From: Cyanoderma ruficeps
Lineage: Eukaryota; Chordata; Aves; Passeriformes; Timaliidae
DNA: 64,000 nucleotides
Direction: 5' to 3'
Assembly (NCBI GenBank): GCA_008694505.1
Contig: VZDJ01000623.1
Coordinates: 2,414,442 to 2,478,441 of the forward strand
Under the pieces are notes generated by a model, which saw nothing but the letters and a program-made list of their open reading frames with translations, did not search any database and was not told the origin of the DNA. Both the position numbers and the translations under genes were made by a program. The first letter of the stretch is position 1, and each line of letters opens with the position of its first letter. This document shows positions 25,201-37,800 of the stretch, piece after piece.

Positions 25201-28200
25201 AAAAACCTGCATCACCTGGGACATGAAGCAGAAGGGAGCAGAACGTGTTCCTTGAGGAAATTATTTTCACCAAGGACCGGCCCCCTCCAAGTACTGCTAA
25301 AAATGCTTCGTTAGCTGCCTTAGCAAGGAGACAGCAGCAGTCATAGGCATCTGTGTACTTATTTTTTCATTTCCACCAAGAATTTAATTAACTGACATTA
25401 ATTAAGTTTTCTGTTTGATCTGGAAATTCAGTTCAAATTAACATTTTTATGGATTGTTTAATACTAATGCTGACAGATAATTTCCTTTAGAAGAAACTGC
25501 TTGGACTTGCAACGAGAAGGACAAAATAGTGGAATCTAATCCACTGAAAAACCAATATTTTTATTTGCTGTTAGACAGGATTAACTAAAAAAAATTCTGC
25601 TTTGATAGCTGATTGGAGAAGTCTGGATGTTTTCCTTACAAGCTATACCAAAAGATCTACAAGTTCAACAGGACAAAAATACTTTGAAGAAGCCAGATAA
25701 GATGTCCAGGGAAGTTGTGAAAGTCAATATACACCAACGCACTGTCTAAACCACCCAAGTGCTATAATTATCTGTTGTAGAAAACGTCCAGCTGGGACCC
25801 TGTCACTTTGAAACATTCACCACATTTTAAGTTATTGAAAACAAACAGACAAACATATAAGCATTTATATTTGCACCATTGCTTAATCGTATCCACTCCA
25901 ATTTAACAAAAAAACTGTCACATTTTAAGCTTTTTAAATAAATTCTGTACCAGCTTCCTTATTAACAAACACGGACATCAGCATTCATCTTTAACATTGG
26001 ATTCCAAATTCCATACACATGAGGATAAAATACTGAAAACTTAAGAACTTAACACCTTAGAAAAAAATTAGATGATCCCTCATTGCTTGAAGTTTGCACA
26101 TCTCAACAGCACAAGTTTTTCTCTAAGGAAAGGAATATACTTGCTCATGTAAAATAACATCAGAATTACCCTTTGACAGTCAACAAGAAGAAAAAAGTTC
26201 TACGTGCTTGAAAACAGCATATGCACAACTGCCATCACACCAAAATCAAGATCAAAAAAATATGTTCACCTGAACTCTGAAAATGCAAGACTGACAATGA
26301 GGCTTATTTTTCCAGATCCTTCAGGCAGAGCTTCCCAGCCTTTTCTCAAAAATCTCCAAACCAAAACTAAAATGAGTTGTAAAATTCACACATTGACAGA
26401 AGCACAAGAGCTGTAGAGAAGGAAAGGCACAGGGTACAAACATCTTTACACCATGTTCAGATCCAGGCTTGAGATCTTGGCTCTACTGCAAACACAGTGG
26501 ACAAATGCCTCAGGCAACACACAATCTTTGTCTCAGCTGGAGTATCACTGAAACCAGAAAGCCAAATATGTTCATCCTACCAGCTCGAGCTCAAAACCAT
26601 GTAACTCAATCTTCCCAAATGTTAAGCAAAAACTTGAATGAATCATTATTTATCCCTCTTCTTTCAAGGAACCCAACAAATCCACCTTGTTTTCAGTTGG
26701 TCTTTTCACCCAGCTGCCAGGTGCCTCCTGCTGCAGTGAAACCAGGACAGGGTTTGCAGATCCCCACACACAGCAAGTCAGATCAGCTTCAGTGATGCCA
26801 AAACAGCTGTGCTGATGTACACAGAACTGAATTTCTGTCCCATCTAGCAGAAACATCACTGCAAACCTCTTGTGCTCTTCCCATTACACTAATGCACTGC
26901 ACAAGTTCGAAGCCTACTTGCATGGAAGTATTTTATATTAAGCTCACACATTTCCCACATGCTACAAATAAGAACACTAAAATTGTATTTCAGGATTATT
27001 GAGAATATCACAGTTGACAGCTCATGGGTTTAGGGTCACAGTGTCCCAAAAATAACCCCGAGACATACTAGAATAACAAATCACAGTAGGAAGCTGAAGA
27101 TGAGTTGCCTTTGCTGTGCTTACCTGGTTGTAAATTAGCTCATTTCATTAGCTCATAGGTGACTTGCATTACTGCATGAGGAGAGAACAAGTAGTGCTTT
27201 TCCCTGTAGTTCCTCCATAGCTAAATGAATTCTAGCTGTCTGTATGAATTTTGTTATGCCACAGACCAATTCCCAAGATACAACATCCACAGACTTTGTT
27301 TAATGATGCTACCTACCTAATAACCAAATACACAGACACTAAAGTAAGCCATTAACAGCTACATATGGTGAAGCAGCACAAGGACCTTTCTTAATCACTG
27401 CAGCTGGCATCACACAAAGGAGAAGAATAAAATTGCAAACCAAGTAAAAAAGGCAATAAAACGTCAGGATAAGAAATTTAATAGAAAAGCCATGATGTAT
27501 GTGTGCAAGCCATGAAAGTTACTGCTGTATAAAGTGAGACAGAGCAAATGTCAGTCACAATATACAAGATTAACATACAAGAAATTGTATATTAGTCTAT
27601 ACAGTATATTAGGTAAAAACACTCTGGATGAGTCACTGTGTGTCCAGCTGAGCAGTGATCCAACTGTATTATTATTACTTGCTTGTGTCTGTATCATCCT
27701 GAGGTGAATTCCTCACAGTCCAGCAGAAGGAAGTCCCACCAGCATTCCCCATTAGCCTCAGCCACTGGTAGCACTGAAGGAAGGTTGTCCCCACGGATTC
27801 ACTCACATCCCGCTGCTTTCCTCCTTGGAGCTCAGCCTTGTGGAACTGCTCCAGCAGGTGCATTAGTTAAACTGATCGAGGTTACAGCAGCTCAACACCA
27901 ACGAAAAGCACAATGCCCCATTCCAAACCACTGCATGGCTACACAAACAGGTGAAGCACTCAGGGGATTTGAACTGGGATGAAGAGGCCAAGCGAGCAGC
28001 AGAGGAAAGGCAGGAGGAGTAATTTCTGCCAGCTTTAATTATTTGTGAAACCACAGCTGAAACCTCAGCACAAATAATGTCTGAAGAACTGTTGAAATAG
28101 AGTTAAATTCTGTCAAAATGCTGGAAACTTTGCCACAGTAAATTATGAATTGAAGCTGTGTACCTGTGCTGAGGAGCTGCAGACTACAATACATTATCTT

Positions 28201-30315
28201 GACTGCCATGGGCAGAATTTCCTACTTAATGACCAAAAAAAAAAACCAAAAAAAGGAAGACATTTAACTCCCTGCTTGCAGCTCACTGAAGAGCTCATTA
28301 ATTTTTATTAACTTGGCTCTTCTGGCCAGTCACCTTTAAAAAATGAAGTAATTGCAGGACAGGTATACAAGTCCAGAGAAGCCTTTACATCTAATCCAGC
28401 ATTTATCAGTTAAAATACTCTACCTGGATTATAACAGTATAATATGAAGAAGTAAAATAAGAAATTCAGGTAATCCTGGAACCTCCCACAAGAGGCAAAA
28501 CTCTCAGCCTTCCTTGCAAAGATGCTACAACAAACAGAAAAATCAAGGGATTGAAGAAAGTTTCCCATATTTCATTAGATGCCTCATTTGAACTATTTTT
28601 TAAAATTCAGAAGTGTCAGATCTCATAAAATGTTTGACTTCAAATTAGAATGCTTGCCAAGAAAATTTTATACTGCCATGATTTATCATTTTATTCAAAG
28701 CAGACTTTAAATTTTATAAATAAAATAATGGCAGCCACTTACATTTCTTCACCACTTCAGGTTCATCTCCAGACTTATAGGGCATGTAAAGTGCTACCAC
28801 TCTGACAATAAATGACTAGTGATAATTTTTTCCTCAAATGAATCTGATATTATCTAAATATGGTAAGGGTCTGGAGTTTCCCAAAAACTAAACCCAGAAA
28901 AACAAAACAAACTCTACACACTCAGCTTCACTGCAATTGGAAGAGTATGGGAAATAACTAAAGATCTTTTTTTTCCCCTTAAAAATTGAGAAATTCAATT
29001 TTTAAACAGCACAAGATTTAAAACAAGTATGGAAATGTGAGACATCATAAATCAAAACCTACTATTTAGCTCACTCCATGCATTCACTCAGCAAGACTCC
29101 CAGGCCTACTGATGGATTTTCTGATGTCAGCCCCAGCAGCCAAAGGCTGAAGACAAAACCAGAACCTCAGGTTTTGCACTGGGAGACAAGGTGGACACTC
29201 ATGCTCACACTGCCTGACTATTTGTGGGACTTGGTCTTGTAAACCACCTATTTATCAATGTCTTATGATACAGAAAATTTATTTTAATTTAACTTGTGGC
29301 ATAGGTCACAGCCACAATGAAACTACACTGGCCCATAGAGAAACAAAATTAGACTCCACAACCCTGTCAGGCTCTTCAGCTGCCCCATTAAATCCACATT
29401 TCAACTCATGAAGCATTAGTAATGGGGCTCTTTAAAATGGCATTCTGCAGGAATTTCTTCTGCAGGGATTGAATTTTCATCTCCATAGTAGCTGTGCTTA
29501 CTGCAGACCTTATAACAAGCTTCTGATGTTGAATGATGGATGCAGAAAGACACTCTCTTGGCTATTAACTGTGCTTCTAAGCCTCAGTCTGAAAATAAAT
29601 CTTAGGAAAATTGGAGGGCAGAGGAATCCTTTCCCTCCCATCTTATGTACTGGTTATAAAAACAGTTACTTGGTTAGGACCTTCAGTCTTAGAGAAGTTT
29701 TTAACTTGACACTACATATGAAATATGCAATTAATACACTGTGCTCCTTTGTAATGTTTACCTCCCAAGAAATTATAGTCTAATGAAAACACTTTTTAAA
29801 GGGAAAGAGGAAGGTGCACCTGAGGAGTGGGATTTAAAATCTTTACAGTTTAGTAACACCAATCTAAAAGCACTTGGGTAAGTACTTCACACATCATCCC
29901 CCATGTCTCAATGGATTCACCTCACATTCACAGTGGGCTTCCTAGCAACTCTTTCTTTACAAGTCCATTTTTCCCTTTATGAGAACAATACTGAGAATGA
30001 GTCATTTCTGCAGAATACAGCCCTTCATGTACACCAGATGCCTAATGTTGCATGCTGTGAAGGAAAAAAACCTGATGTCTACTCAAATTACTGTATCGAT
30101 CACCAAAACCTGTCAGCATTTTGCATCTTTTGTAAATGTTTTCTTCAGAATACTTGAATGTTTTTTAATGTTAAGATCTTAATATTGCTAGTCCAAATGC
30201 ACCACCGGGTTCTGTAAGAGCTAACACCTAATTAGCTCAGTTAGTAGCAGCTTGAGAATACCACCCAAACAATGACCAAAATTAACATCTTTCACCAAGG
30301 GAGTAAAACAAACAG

Positions 30316-30330
30316 AAAAAAAAAAAAAAA
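30316..30330. repeat. Poly(A) tract
   Basis: Fifteen consecutive A bases lie in the long intron, followed by caacctgaaag. It is a simple tract with no recognisable retrocopy on either side. Confidence 0.85.
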
Positions 30331-31755
30331 CAACCTGAAAGTTTTAGAACTGAGAAAGAGCATTTCCTCGTGTTTTTCAAAGCTTTCCCTTTCAATTCCA
30401 TTGAATCCTTCCTATAAATAAGTATTTTTATGGGTTTTGGTGTTGTATCTTTTTAAACAGTCCTTACAGTAGTTCTATAAAACCCTGCCTGACTAGTGAA
30501 ATATGTGCAGAACAGACAAGCAGAACTTCTGCCCCTTCGTCCTTCTCTGGAAGCAGCACAAATGAGAAATGAACAGTGAACAGTGCTGAAGTCGAGTAAC
30601 TCCCTGGGATGAAATTACACAACTCTTGGGGGGGATGTTCAACCAATCGCTGCAAAATCTAAGGAAGTAATTAGAAAGCTTATATTTTTTTTCTTTCAGA
30701 ATAAGAGGGTAACAGCCTGTTCTACCTTCACTCCTTTTGTTTACTTACAGAGATGTTTCATTAACTGATGTGTTACAATTAGAGCAGCCTGATGTAACTT
30801 GGTTTGAAATAAAGGGTGCCTATAGCCACACATTACACATAAGGGCAGAACAAAAAAATGACACAGTACCAGGCAGATGCTGTAAATCCTAAATTATTCA
30901 CAACCTATTCAATACAAAATAAACTAGTCCCAGAAAAATCATTCTAGTAACAAAGGAATTAAATTTTTAAGTTATCCCTACAAATTATTTAGTTCCTCTA
31001 CAAACCAAATATTTAGCAGTTGCAAATAATTAAGATGTAAAAAACAAAAGAAGTGTTTAATCAGATCCTCATTAGATATGTGTGCCAGATTCCACAAAAA
31101 GATGGCACTACTTTAGCAAAGGAAAAACAAATGTTCAACACACTGAAGTAAACGAGAACAGCACTTAACATCAATTAAAATTCAAACAATCATTGATTAT
31201 TTCAAGTTGTTTTTCATACACTTGCAAGAGGCATTTTGGATTTTGAAGTTAGTTGCAATCTAGAAATAATCTAATTGTAAAACCTAGCCAGCAGTGCAGC
31301 TGTGTACTTCCAGTCTCATTTCCATAAGCACTAAAGAAGCCTATTTTTGCTCTTATTCTCATTTAGAGCATTGAGACTCTAAAAACTATTTTGATGGAAT
31401 TACACAGAATACAACTGCTATTTTCATAACCTGAGCTCTCCTGACAACAAAAATGTTTTTACCACAAAAACAACAAAAAAAGGAAAACCTTTAGTACAAC
31501 AGTAACAGTTACAGATGCTGACAAACTCAATTTTCAGCATAATAAACATCACTGAGATTCTCTTTGGGAAAGCAGCAAAAACGATAATAATTAGGCTTAA
31601 TATAGTTCTAAACCAAATTATGGCAGCTGTACATGCCACAACAAAGAGCATCTTTAAGTATCAAGCATGCAAGTTCACTACAACCACACTCCAAAATATT
31701 TCTGATTCACAGCAAGTCACTGAGAGCACTGAGTATACCCCAGAGCTGCTCTTAC

Positions 31756-31828
31756 CTTTCCGGGCAGCATCTGTTCTCCGTCTCGCTGGCGACACCAGAT
31801 CCTTGACAATCTGTAGCACTTGAATCAT
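31756..31828 (-). CDS. USP6NL: USP6NL first coding exon, start codon at 31828-31826
   Basis: Reading the minus strand from the ATG at 31828 gives MIQVLQIVKDLVSPARRR then TDAARK plus one base, ending at donor gtaagag. That single base completes a glycine codon with the next exon, so the frame runs directly into LAQERAEIVAKYDR. A TAA lies in frame nine bases before the ATG, so this is the first in-frame Met, with G at -3. The likely acceptor is cttgctaacgag ending at 31831, making the exon 31756-31830. Internal AGs at 31819 and 31811 would remove the ATG. The exon has more CpG than its surroundings, typical of coding sequence. I do not recall this N-terminal extension from the human protein; it may be an isoform-specific or bird-specific start. 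Confidence 0.8.
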
Positions 31829-34800
31829 TGCTCGTTAGCAAGATCAAAGGAACGAGGTGCTCCTCTAAAATTCCAACAGGTTTCATTACTACACCTCATT
31901 ACATGGCTGTCTTCAGTATGCTCAAGCAAAACTGATGCAGGAAGAACTCATCTACCTTCCCAGGAAGATTTCTGCCTGACGACTCTACAGGCTGGGGTGA
32001 TGGATTTAAAGTGACTTCAGCACAAGGAGACAAAAAACTGCAAGCAGTCCTAAATGTATTTCTACAGAACATTTTAGAATTATTTACTGCAGAGAACGCA
32101 TACTGATTTCTCTAAATAAAGTTTAAAGGAAACGTTGGCAAAGTAGCTAAAGAAAAAAAAAACAACCTTGAAAAGACAGCCGACAGATGCAGCGTGCTCC
32201 CCTAGGCTCAGTAACTAACAAGTGTGGCTGCATCCTCTTTTCAAGTCAGTCTCAATTCATGAAATTTCACGTAATGCTTAAAGGAAGACTCCTGAGCAGT
32301 GCAGAGCCAGCCTCAAACCCACCAACAGAACTAAAATTAAACCCAGCTTGCAAAAACTCCATCAGGCAGAAGCAAGCTCGTGCTAAAGACATTCACGGGG
32401 TTCCTTTTCTCCCCCCTCAGAGAGAAACCTCTGACACCCACGTACGTGACAGGAATTCTCTCACACCGGGAGGCATGCTGGAAATCCTGGGAGAATTTCA
32501 GGCGTTCTCTCACCCACCACCAGAGGCCCGGAGAACTGCTTCAGCAAAGGGATTGTCATTACTTCTGTCAGGTAATTTTTGGCAGACAGATTGCTGTATA
32601 TGCCCCTACATTTTTAATGACATCTGGAAAATGTAAAAAGCCCCTTCAGAACTGCCTTTTGTCGAAGCCTCTGCAGAGCTAACCCAAAAAACCAAAATCA
32701 TGAGGAATCATGTTTTATGTGATCACTTTAAATAACTGTCAGGCCTGAAGAGGCTCTGTGAACACTTCAGAAAACCAAATTCCTAAGCAGCACTATGAGG
32801 CCTTGAACACACAGAGATCAATTTAGGAAGCCAACTACATGTTCCGAAAATTATAACATGAAAACAAACCACAGGCCACATTCTCTGGCCTTTAGACCTT
32901 CTGTTCCCATTGCTCAAGTGTTAAATGGGAGGGGGAGGAGAAGAGGTCATCTCTTTCCATTTTTCCATTTCCAGCTGCTCATCACAAGCATTGCAGATTT
33001 TAAGATTTACTGGTGTATTTATCCATGTCCACGTCAGTCTCTTGAATCACACAGAGCACAGGAACGACAAACTATGTCTGTTATGTCAGTCTCATTCACA
33101 GCCTGCCCATTAATCTCTGCCAGAAGGAAGAGCAACCCAAAATTCTATCCTATTTGATTAGCAAAACAAAGACAAGTAAAATCCTTCTCCCTGTCAGGCT
33201 GTCTAATTGCTCCTCCCACTCTGCAAACATTCAAGTGTCCACCCAAGAGGAAGCTGTAGACACACTGTGCAACTACGACTTATCCCTTCCTGAAAAAGGA
33301 TTCTTCGACATGTTACACACAGAATCCTCAACTTTTCTGTATTAAAAATAACTTCTAACTCCTGGACCTAAAGTTAAATTCCAGGTTTGACCAATGACTT
33401 TGTATCTAGAGAGGTTTGCAGAAGATCACTACAAGCAGATCCTTCCAGAACAACTATAATTTCAGAACATTTGAATAAGATATAAAATGCAGAGTTGTAC
33501 TGTTGCCTGAGTTTTTCTGTTCTTTGTTTTTCTGTAGAACTTCCACTGCAGTTTAATGTAAATAATGTCTATTCTTAGAATGTTTACATACTTCTCTTGT
33601 GAGAGAAGAAATGATTGACAGTGGTATCCACTATTCAGGTCGAAGGGGTGGTGACCTGTGTAGCCAATCCCTTGACCTCTGTACATATGTATAAAAATGG
33701 GAGTCAGATAAAATTAAAATTATTAGCCTTCTAGCAACTGCTGCCTCCTGATCTCTCTCTTGGGTTCCTAAATTGGGACACACCCAGCTTTGCCCCGCAA
33801 CATTGTACAGTAAGGTTTACCTGGAGGTCCATTATTGAATAATTCAATGCTCAAAACTGCTGTTGGAACAACTTTTCCCATGATTATCCCACCATGATGG
33901 ATTTGGTTTTTATTTAGTTGGGTAATCAAACACCTTATCTTCAAGTCAAAGATATAAACCAAAGGAATATCATTACTTGCAACTATATTACATTGCAAAT
34001 TTTCTCTGAAAAACTGACTTCTAAGTTCATGGTGCTCAAAACACAACTACTACAGAACTACTAAACTTTTGATGGTTCTTATATTAACATGTTATGGATA
34101 GGAGGACAAAGGAAGGAAAGAAGAAATTACAGCTGAACAAAATATTCAGTAATAACATCCACTTGGCCTTCCAAAGCAAGAATACACCTTACAGATCCTA
34201 CAGTTGGTATGAACTTGATTATCTCATTGCTACAGCAACATTTTCAAGTGCTGGAACCAGGAGAGGATGATGGACTGACAAAGATTAACAGCTGGGAAGG
34301 GGTAGCAGAGGAAGAAAGGACTAGAAGGCATGACTTTCGTGAAAATTATTTTAAAAGAAAGAAATTAAGCACTTCAGTACCAATTCCCAACTGTAAAAAC
34401 AAAGTTATTCCTTTTTCTTCCAAACTGTCCCTCACCTTGCTGGTGCAGGTCCCTGTTCTCCCTTTTAAAGGGAGACACACAACAACTTCAGGACTGGAAG
34501 TCATTTTCACACACACCTGCCTTCCTCAACATGAAACAGTTTCCAAAGTTGGGATGCACAGGAGTTTCCCTCTCTATTGTGACAACTGGTGTGTAGAAAA
34601 GAACTGAAAAAACTCGCAAAGGCTTAAAATAATTTAGGAAAATGTAAAGTACATTCCATATGCAATGTAAAGAAAATGGTGCAAGTCTGAAGCAGGCATG
34701 ATAAATAACATTTCAACAAATCATTGAAACTTTGAAGAATTACACAGTAAGCTTGGTGCCTGCTATTTGTCTTTCCTCAAATCAATTTATACACCAAGAC

Positions 34801-37800
34801 AGCAACACTAAACCTGCTTTAGTACAGAGGTAATACCAAAAAGACTTCTAGAAATAAAACACACTAACTAGTTAAATTGTATAATTTCATCTGTTACTTA
34901 TGAGTCAGAACTTGGTTATAGTTCACTCTTATCTTTGACTGATACTTCCATACAATCTGTCACTACAACTGCCACCTCTCAGACCACACATCCTGACAAA
35001 ACACCCACTGTGGGCAAGGATACACCAGATGGAAGTTCACAGCAATTCTGACACAGATACACAAGGTGAACCACAAAGAAACCACGTCACAAATTCAGTG
35101 TAACAATTTGAGTAGATTCTGTTTGAGAAAAAAGTTAGTGCTACATATTCAATGCATAGACCAGGGATCACTGCCAAGCATTTTTCCTCTTCAACAGAGA
35201 GCTTGCTAAGCAATATGTGCTTAATGATGTTCTCAGATTTTGCTTTTCCTCCTTGACTTCAAAATTGTAGGGAATACAGAAACCATGCTCATGTTATCAA
35301 CCTGATGAAATGCATTGGTATTGGAAGGAACAGTTAACCAGGATGGGATTTTATGGATCACTGTGTACAGCCCTTGATCTCTCCCAAGCATAATAAAAAA
35401 AAATGACCTGCATCCTGATTAGTCAGCTATCATAATTCAGAATAAAAATGCTTCCGTTAACGTAATTATAATTAACTGATCTTTGGAAGCAGTTCTTTTT
35501 CATGAAGCATTTTGCCAGGAGGTAACACATTCACAGCACAAGTGATGCTGCAGAAGGATGGCTCAGTGGGTATTTGTCAAAGGTATTTGACAAGGAATGG
35601 GGAAGATCAGAATTCAAGTCTGAGGAAAACTTAGTATTTTCTCTTTCACTCTCTTCTTCTAATCTGTAATGTTTATATATTCACAGCATTCTGTCCAGGT
35701 TATTAAAAAACCATCAAGAACCCTGGGGGTTTTCCCAGGCAGCATTGCAGCTACCCAAAAAGTGCCTGCTTGTTGTGTCCTCGTTTACAGAAAGATGTAC
35801 AAGCCACTAACAGAAAAAAAAAAACCCAACTCACTGCAATGGCTCCAGGGCTTTCATTCATAGAAACAACAGCCCTGCACACATCTGAGTTGAGATGCAA
35901 AGTTACTGTCACTGTTCTTTTTCCATCTCTGATCAACCTGAACTGTCCAGAATTGAGATATTCTGCATATTGATTATTCCCAGCATCTCTGCAGGAAGGT
36001 GTGCAGGTCTGGCTTCATCATCCTCCCCTGTGTTCCTTGCTGCCAGAATTATGTCCTTTTCCCTCCCTGCTGGACTCCACACATGGTTAAGATGCCAGGC
36101 TTTCAGGCCTGACACCCAGGGAGCAGAGAGACCATAACAAATTGGCCAGGAAGGTCCTAGCCCAGGGCAGTTCTGTCACTCATGTTACAATGGCAGCAGG
36201 ACCAAGCCTTAAGTCCTCTAGAAAGCAAATAAATGCACTGAACACTTCTGGTGACGTTAGCTGTGCAAGAGAGCAAAGTCTGACGTTAAGAGGCAGGAGA
36301 AAAGGATTTACAAGAGAGCAGGGTACATTTGCTCTTTGCACTCTTCTTTCCAGGCTGTAACACCCAGAAGGTGTTTCAGCAGCAAGGAGTCAGCAGGGCT
36401 GTCTGGGCAGGGCTGTCCCAGCAGGGCTGTCTGGAACAGGGGCTGTAAAAACTCCAGTGCCATCGAAAGTGAGGGCACCTGCTCTTAATGGCCCATTGGA
36501 ATGTTTGCCTTAAAAGCTGCAGTTTCAGAAACCACACATGGCACAACTGCTTCAACTCCTTCATCGTCCCTCCCATTTTAACAAAGGGGCTCAGAAAATG
36601 AAAACGATTTTCCCATCAGGCACCACTATCTCATATGTGGGATAAAAATTTTCAAGAATAGATTAAAGGATTAAAGAAATACAAGTCAGGCATCAGGGAA
36701 AAGACTCTTTAAATATCAAATAAAAGGAAGAGTACATTATAAAAACATTTGCATAGTCCCTTCATAAGAAAACCTCATAATTTCTTGCCAAAACAATGAA
36801 TTCAGATAAAGTCTATCCAACAGCTAAGGTAAATACCTTAACTATCCCCACTATCCCCAGAAACATTTTGTTTCATGATACTCCTCTCTGACTTTTCCTG
36901 TCACAACTGGTCTTCAAATTATTATCTCAAAACAATTAGGCATTGAACTCTAAGACAGGTAATATATAGAAACACAAGTTATTACTACAGCTGCTATGAA
37001 GTAGGTTATCTATTGTTTCTCACTAATATTTTTAATTAATTTTCCAATCTCTGAAGTGAAGCCTACAGTTTTTACTAAGTTTTCAATAATCTATTGTACT
37101 TGGATGAGAATTCTAGAGTTCCAGATCAATAACTAACGCTCATAAATCTCTGAAACTTTAAATTCTTAATTTTCATTATTTTCTACAGATCATCCTTTGA
37201 AGCATGAATGAGTTAAAAAAGAAGAAAACCTAATGCTCACATAGAATTCCTGTGTGAAATTCTGATAGCTTTTCTTGTAAAAATGTTTGCACCAGTGACA
37301 TAACTCCATTTATTATTCAGGAGCTCATTTTTCAAAAATGACTGCTTTTGGCTATGCATTTTGCAAAGCATCCATAAAAATAAATAAACATCCTCACAGT
37401 CTTCTCAATGGTCCTTCAGAGTCAGTAACTGCTTAATCCAACAGAATTTGCATCCATTTAGGAATGTTTTTTCTTCATTTCTAGCAGTTTGCTTCCAATT
37501 TTAAAGCATGAAACTATGGATGCAGTTTTTAAAAGAAACTGATGCAGATCCAGGAGCCTTATTTAGAAGGCATCTTCTTGGGAAGAGGAAGTAGCTTGAT
37601 CTAAAGGCTGGAAAAGTAATAATTTCAAGAGAAAGCTATTTTTTTTTTAAAGTCTGTTTTCTTTACACTGTAAACATACAAGAAGCTGTTCATTAAATTC
37701 ACATGATGGAAAACTTCAATAAATGGTCAATGAAAGTAATTCTACCTGTCCCAGGAAAAAAAAAAAAACCTATAAACTCAAAATAGAAAAACAAATGCTG

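Larger units (their letters stand above)
4138..31755 (-). other. USP6NL: USP6NL intron of about 27.6 kb
   Basis: This intron runs from donor gtaag at 31751-31755 to the acceptor next to 4137. It contains an assembly gap, three CR1 fragments, one LTR and mono-nucleotide tracts, listed separately. Outside these I see only AT-rich unique sequence and short open frames without family resemblance. The frames around 12511-13011, 14730-15251 and 21828-22313 are the longest and are judged fortuitous or repeat-derived. Confidence 0.75.

Noticed and set aside
32187..32636. 149-codon plus-strand frame upstream of the first coding exon
   Set aside because: There is no family resemblance, no promoter or CpG island, and a second open frame overlaps it.
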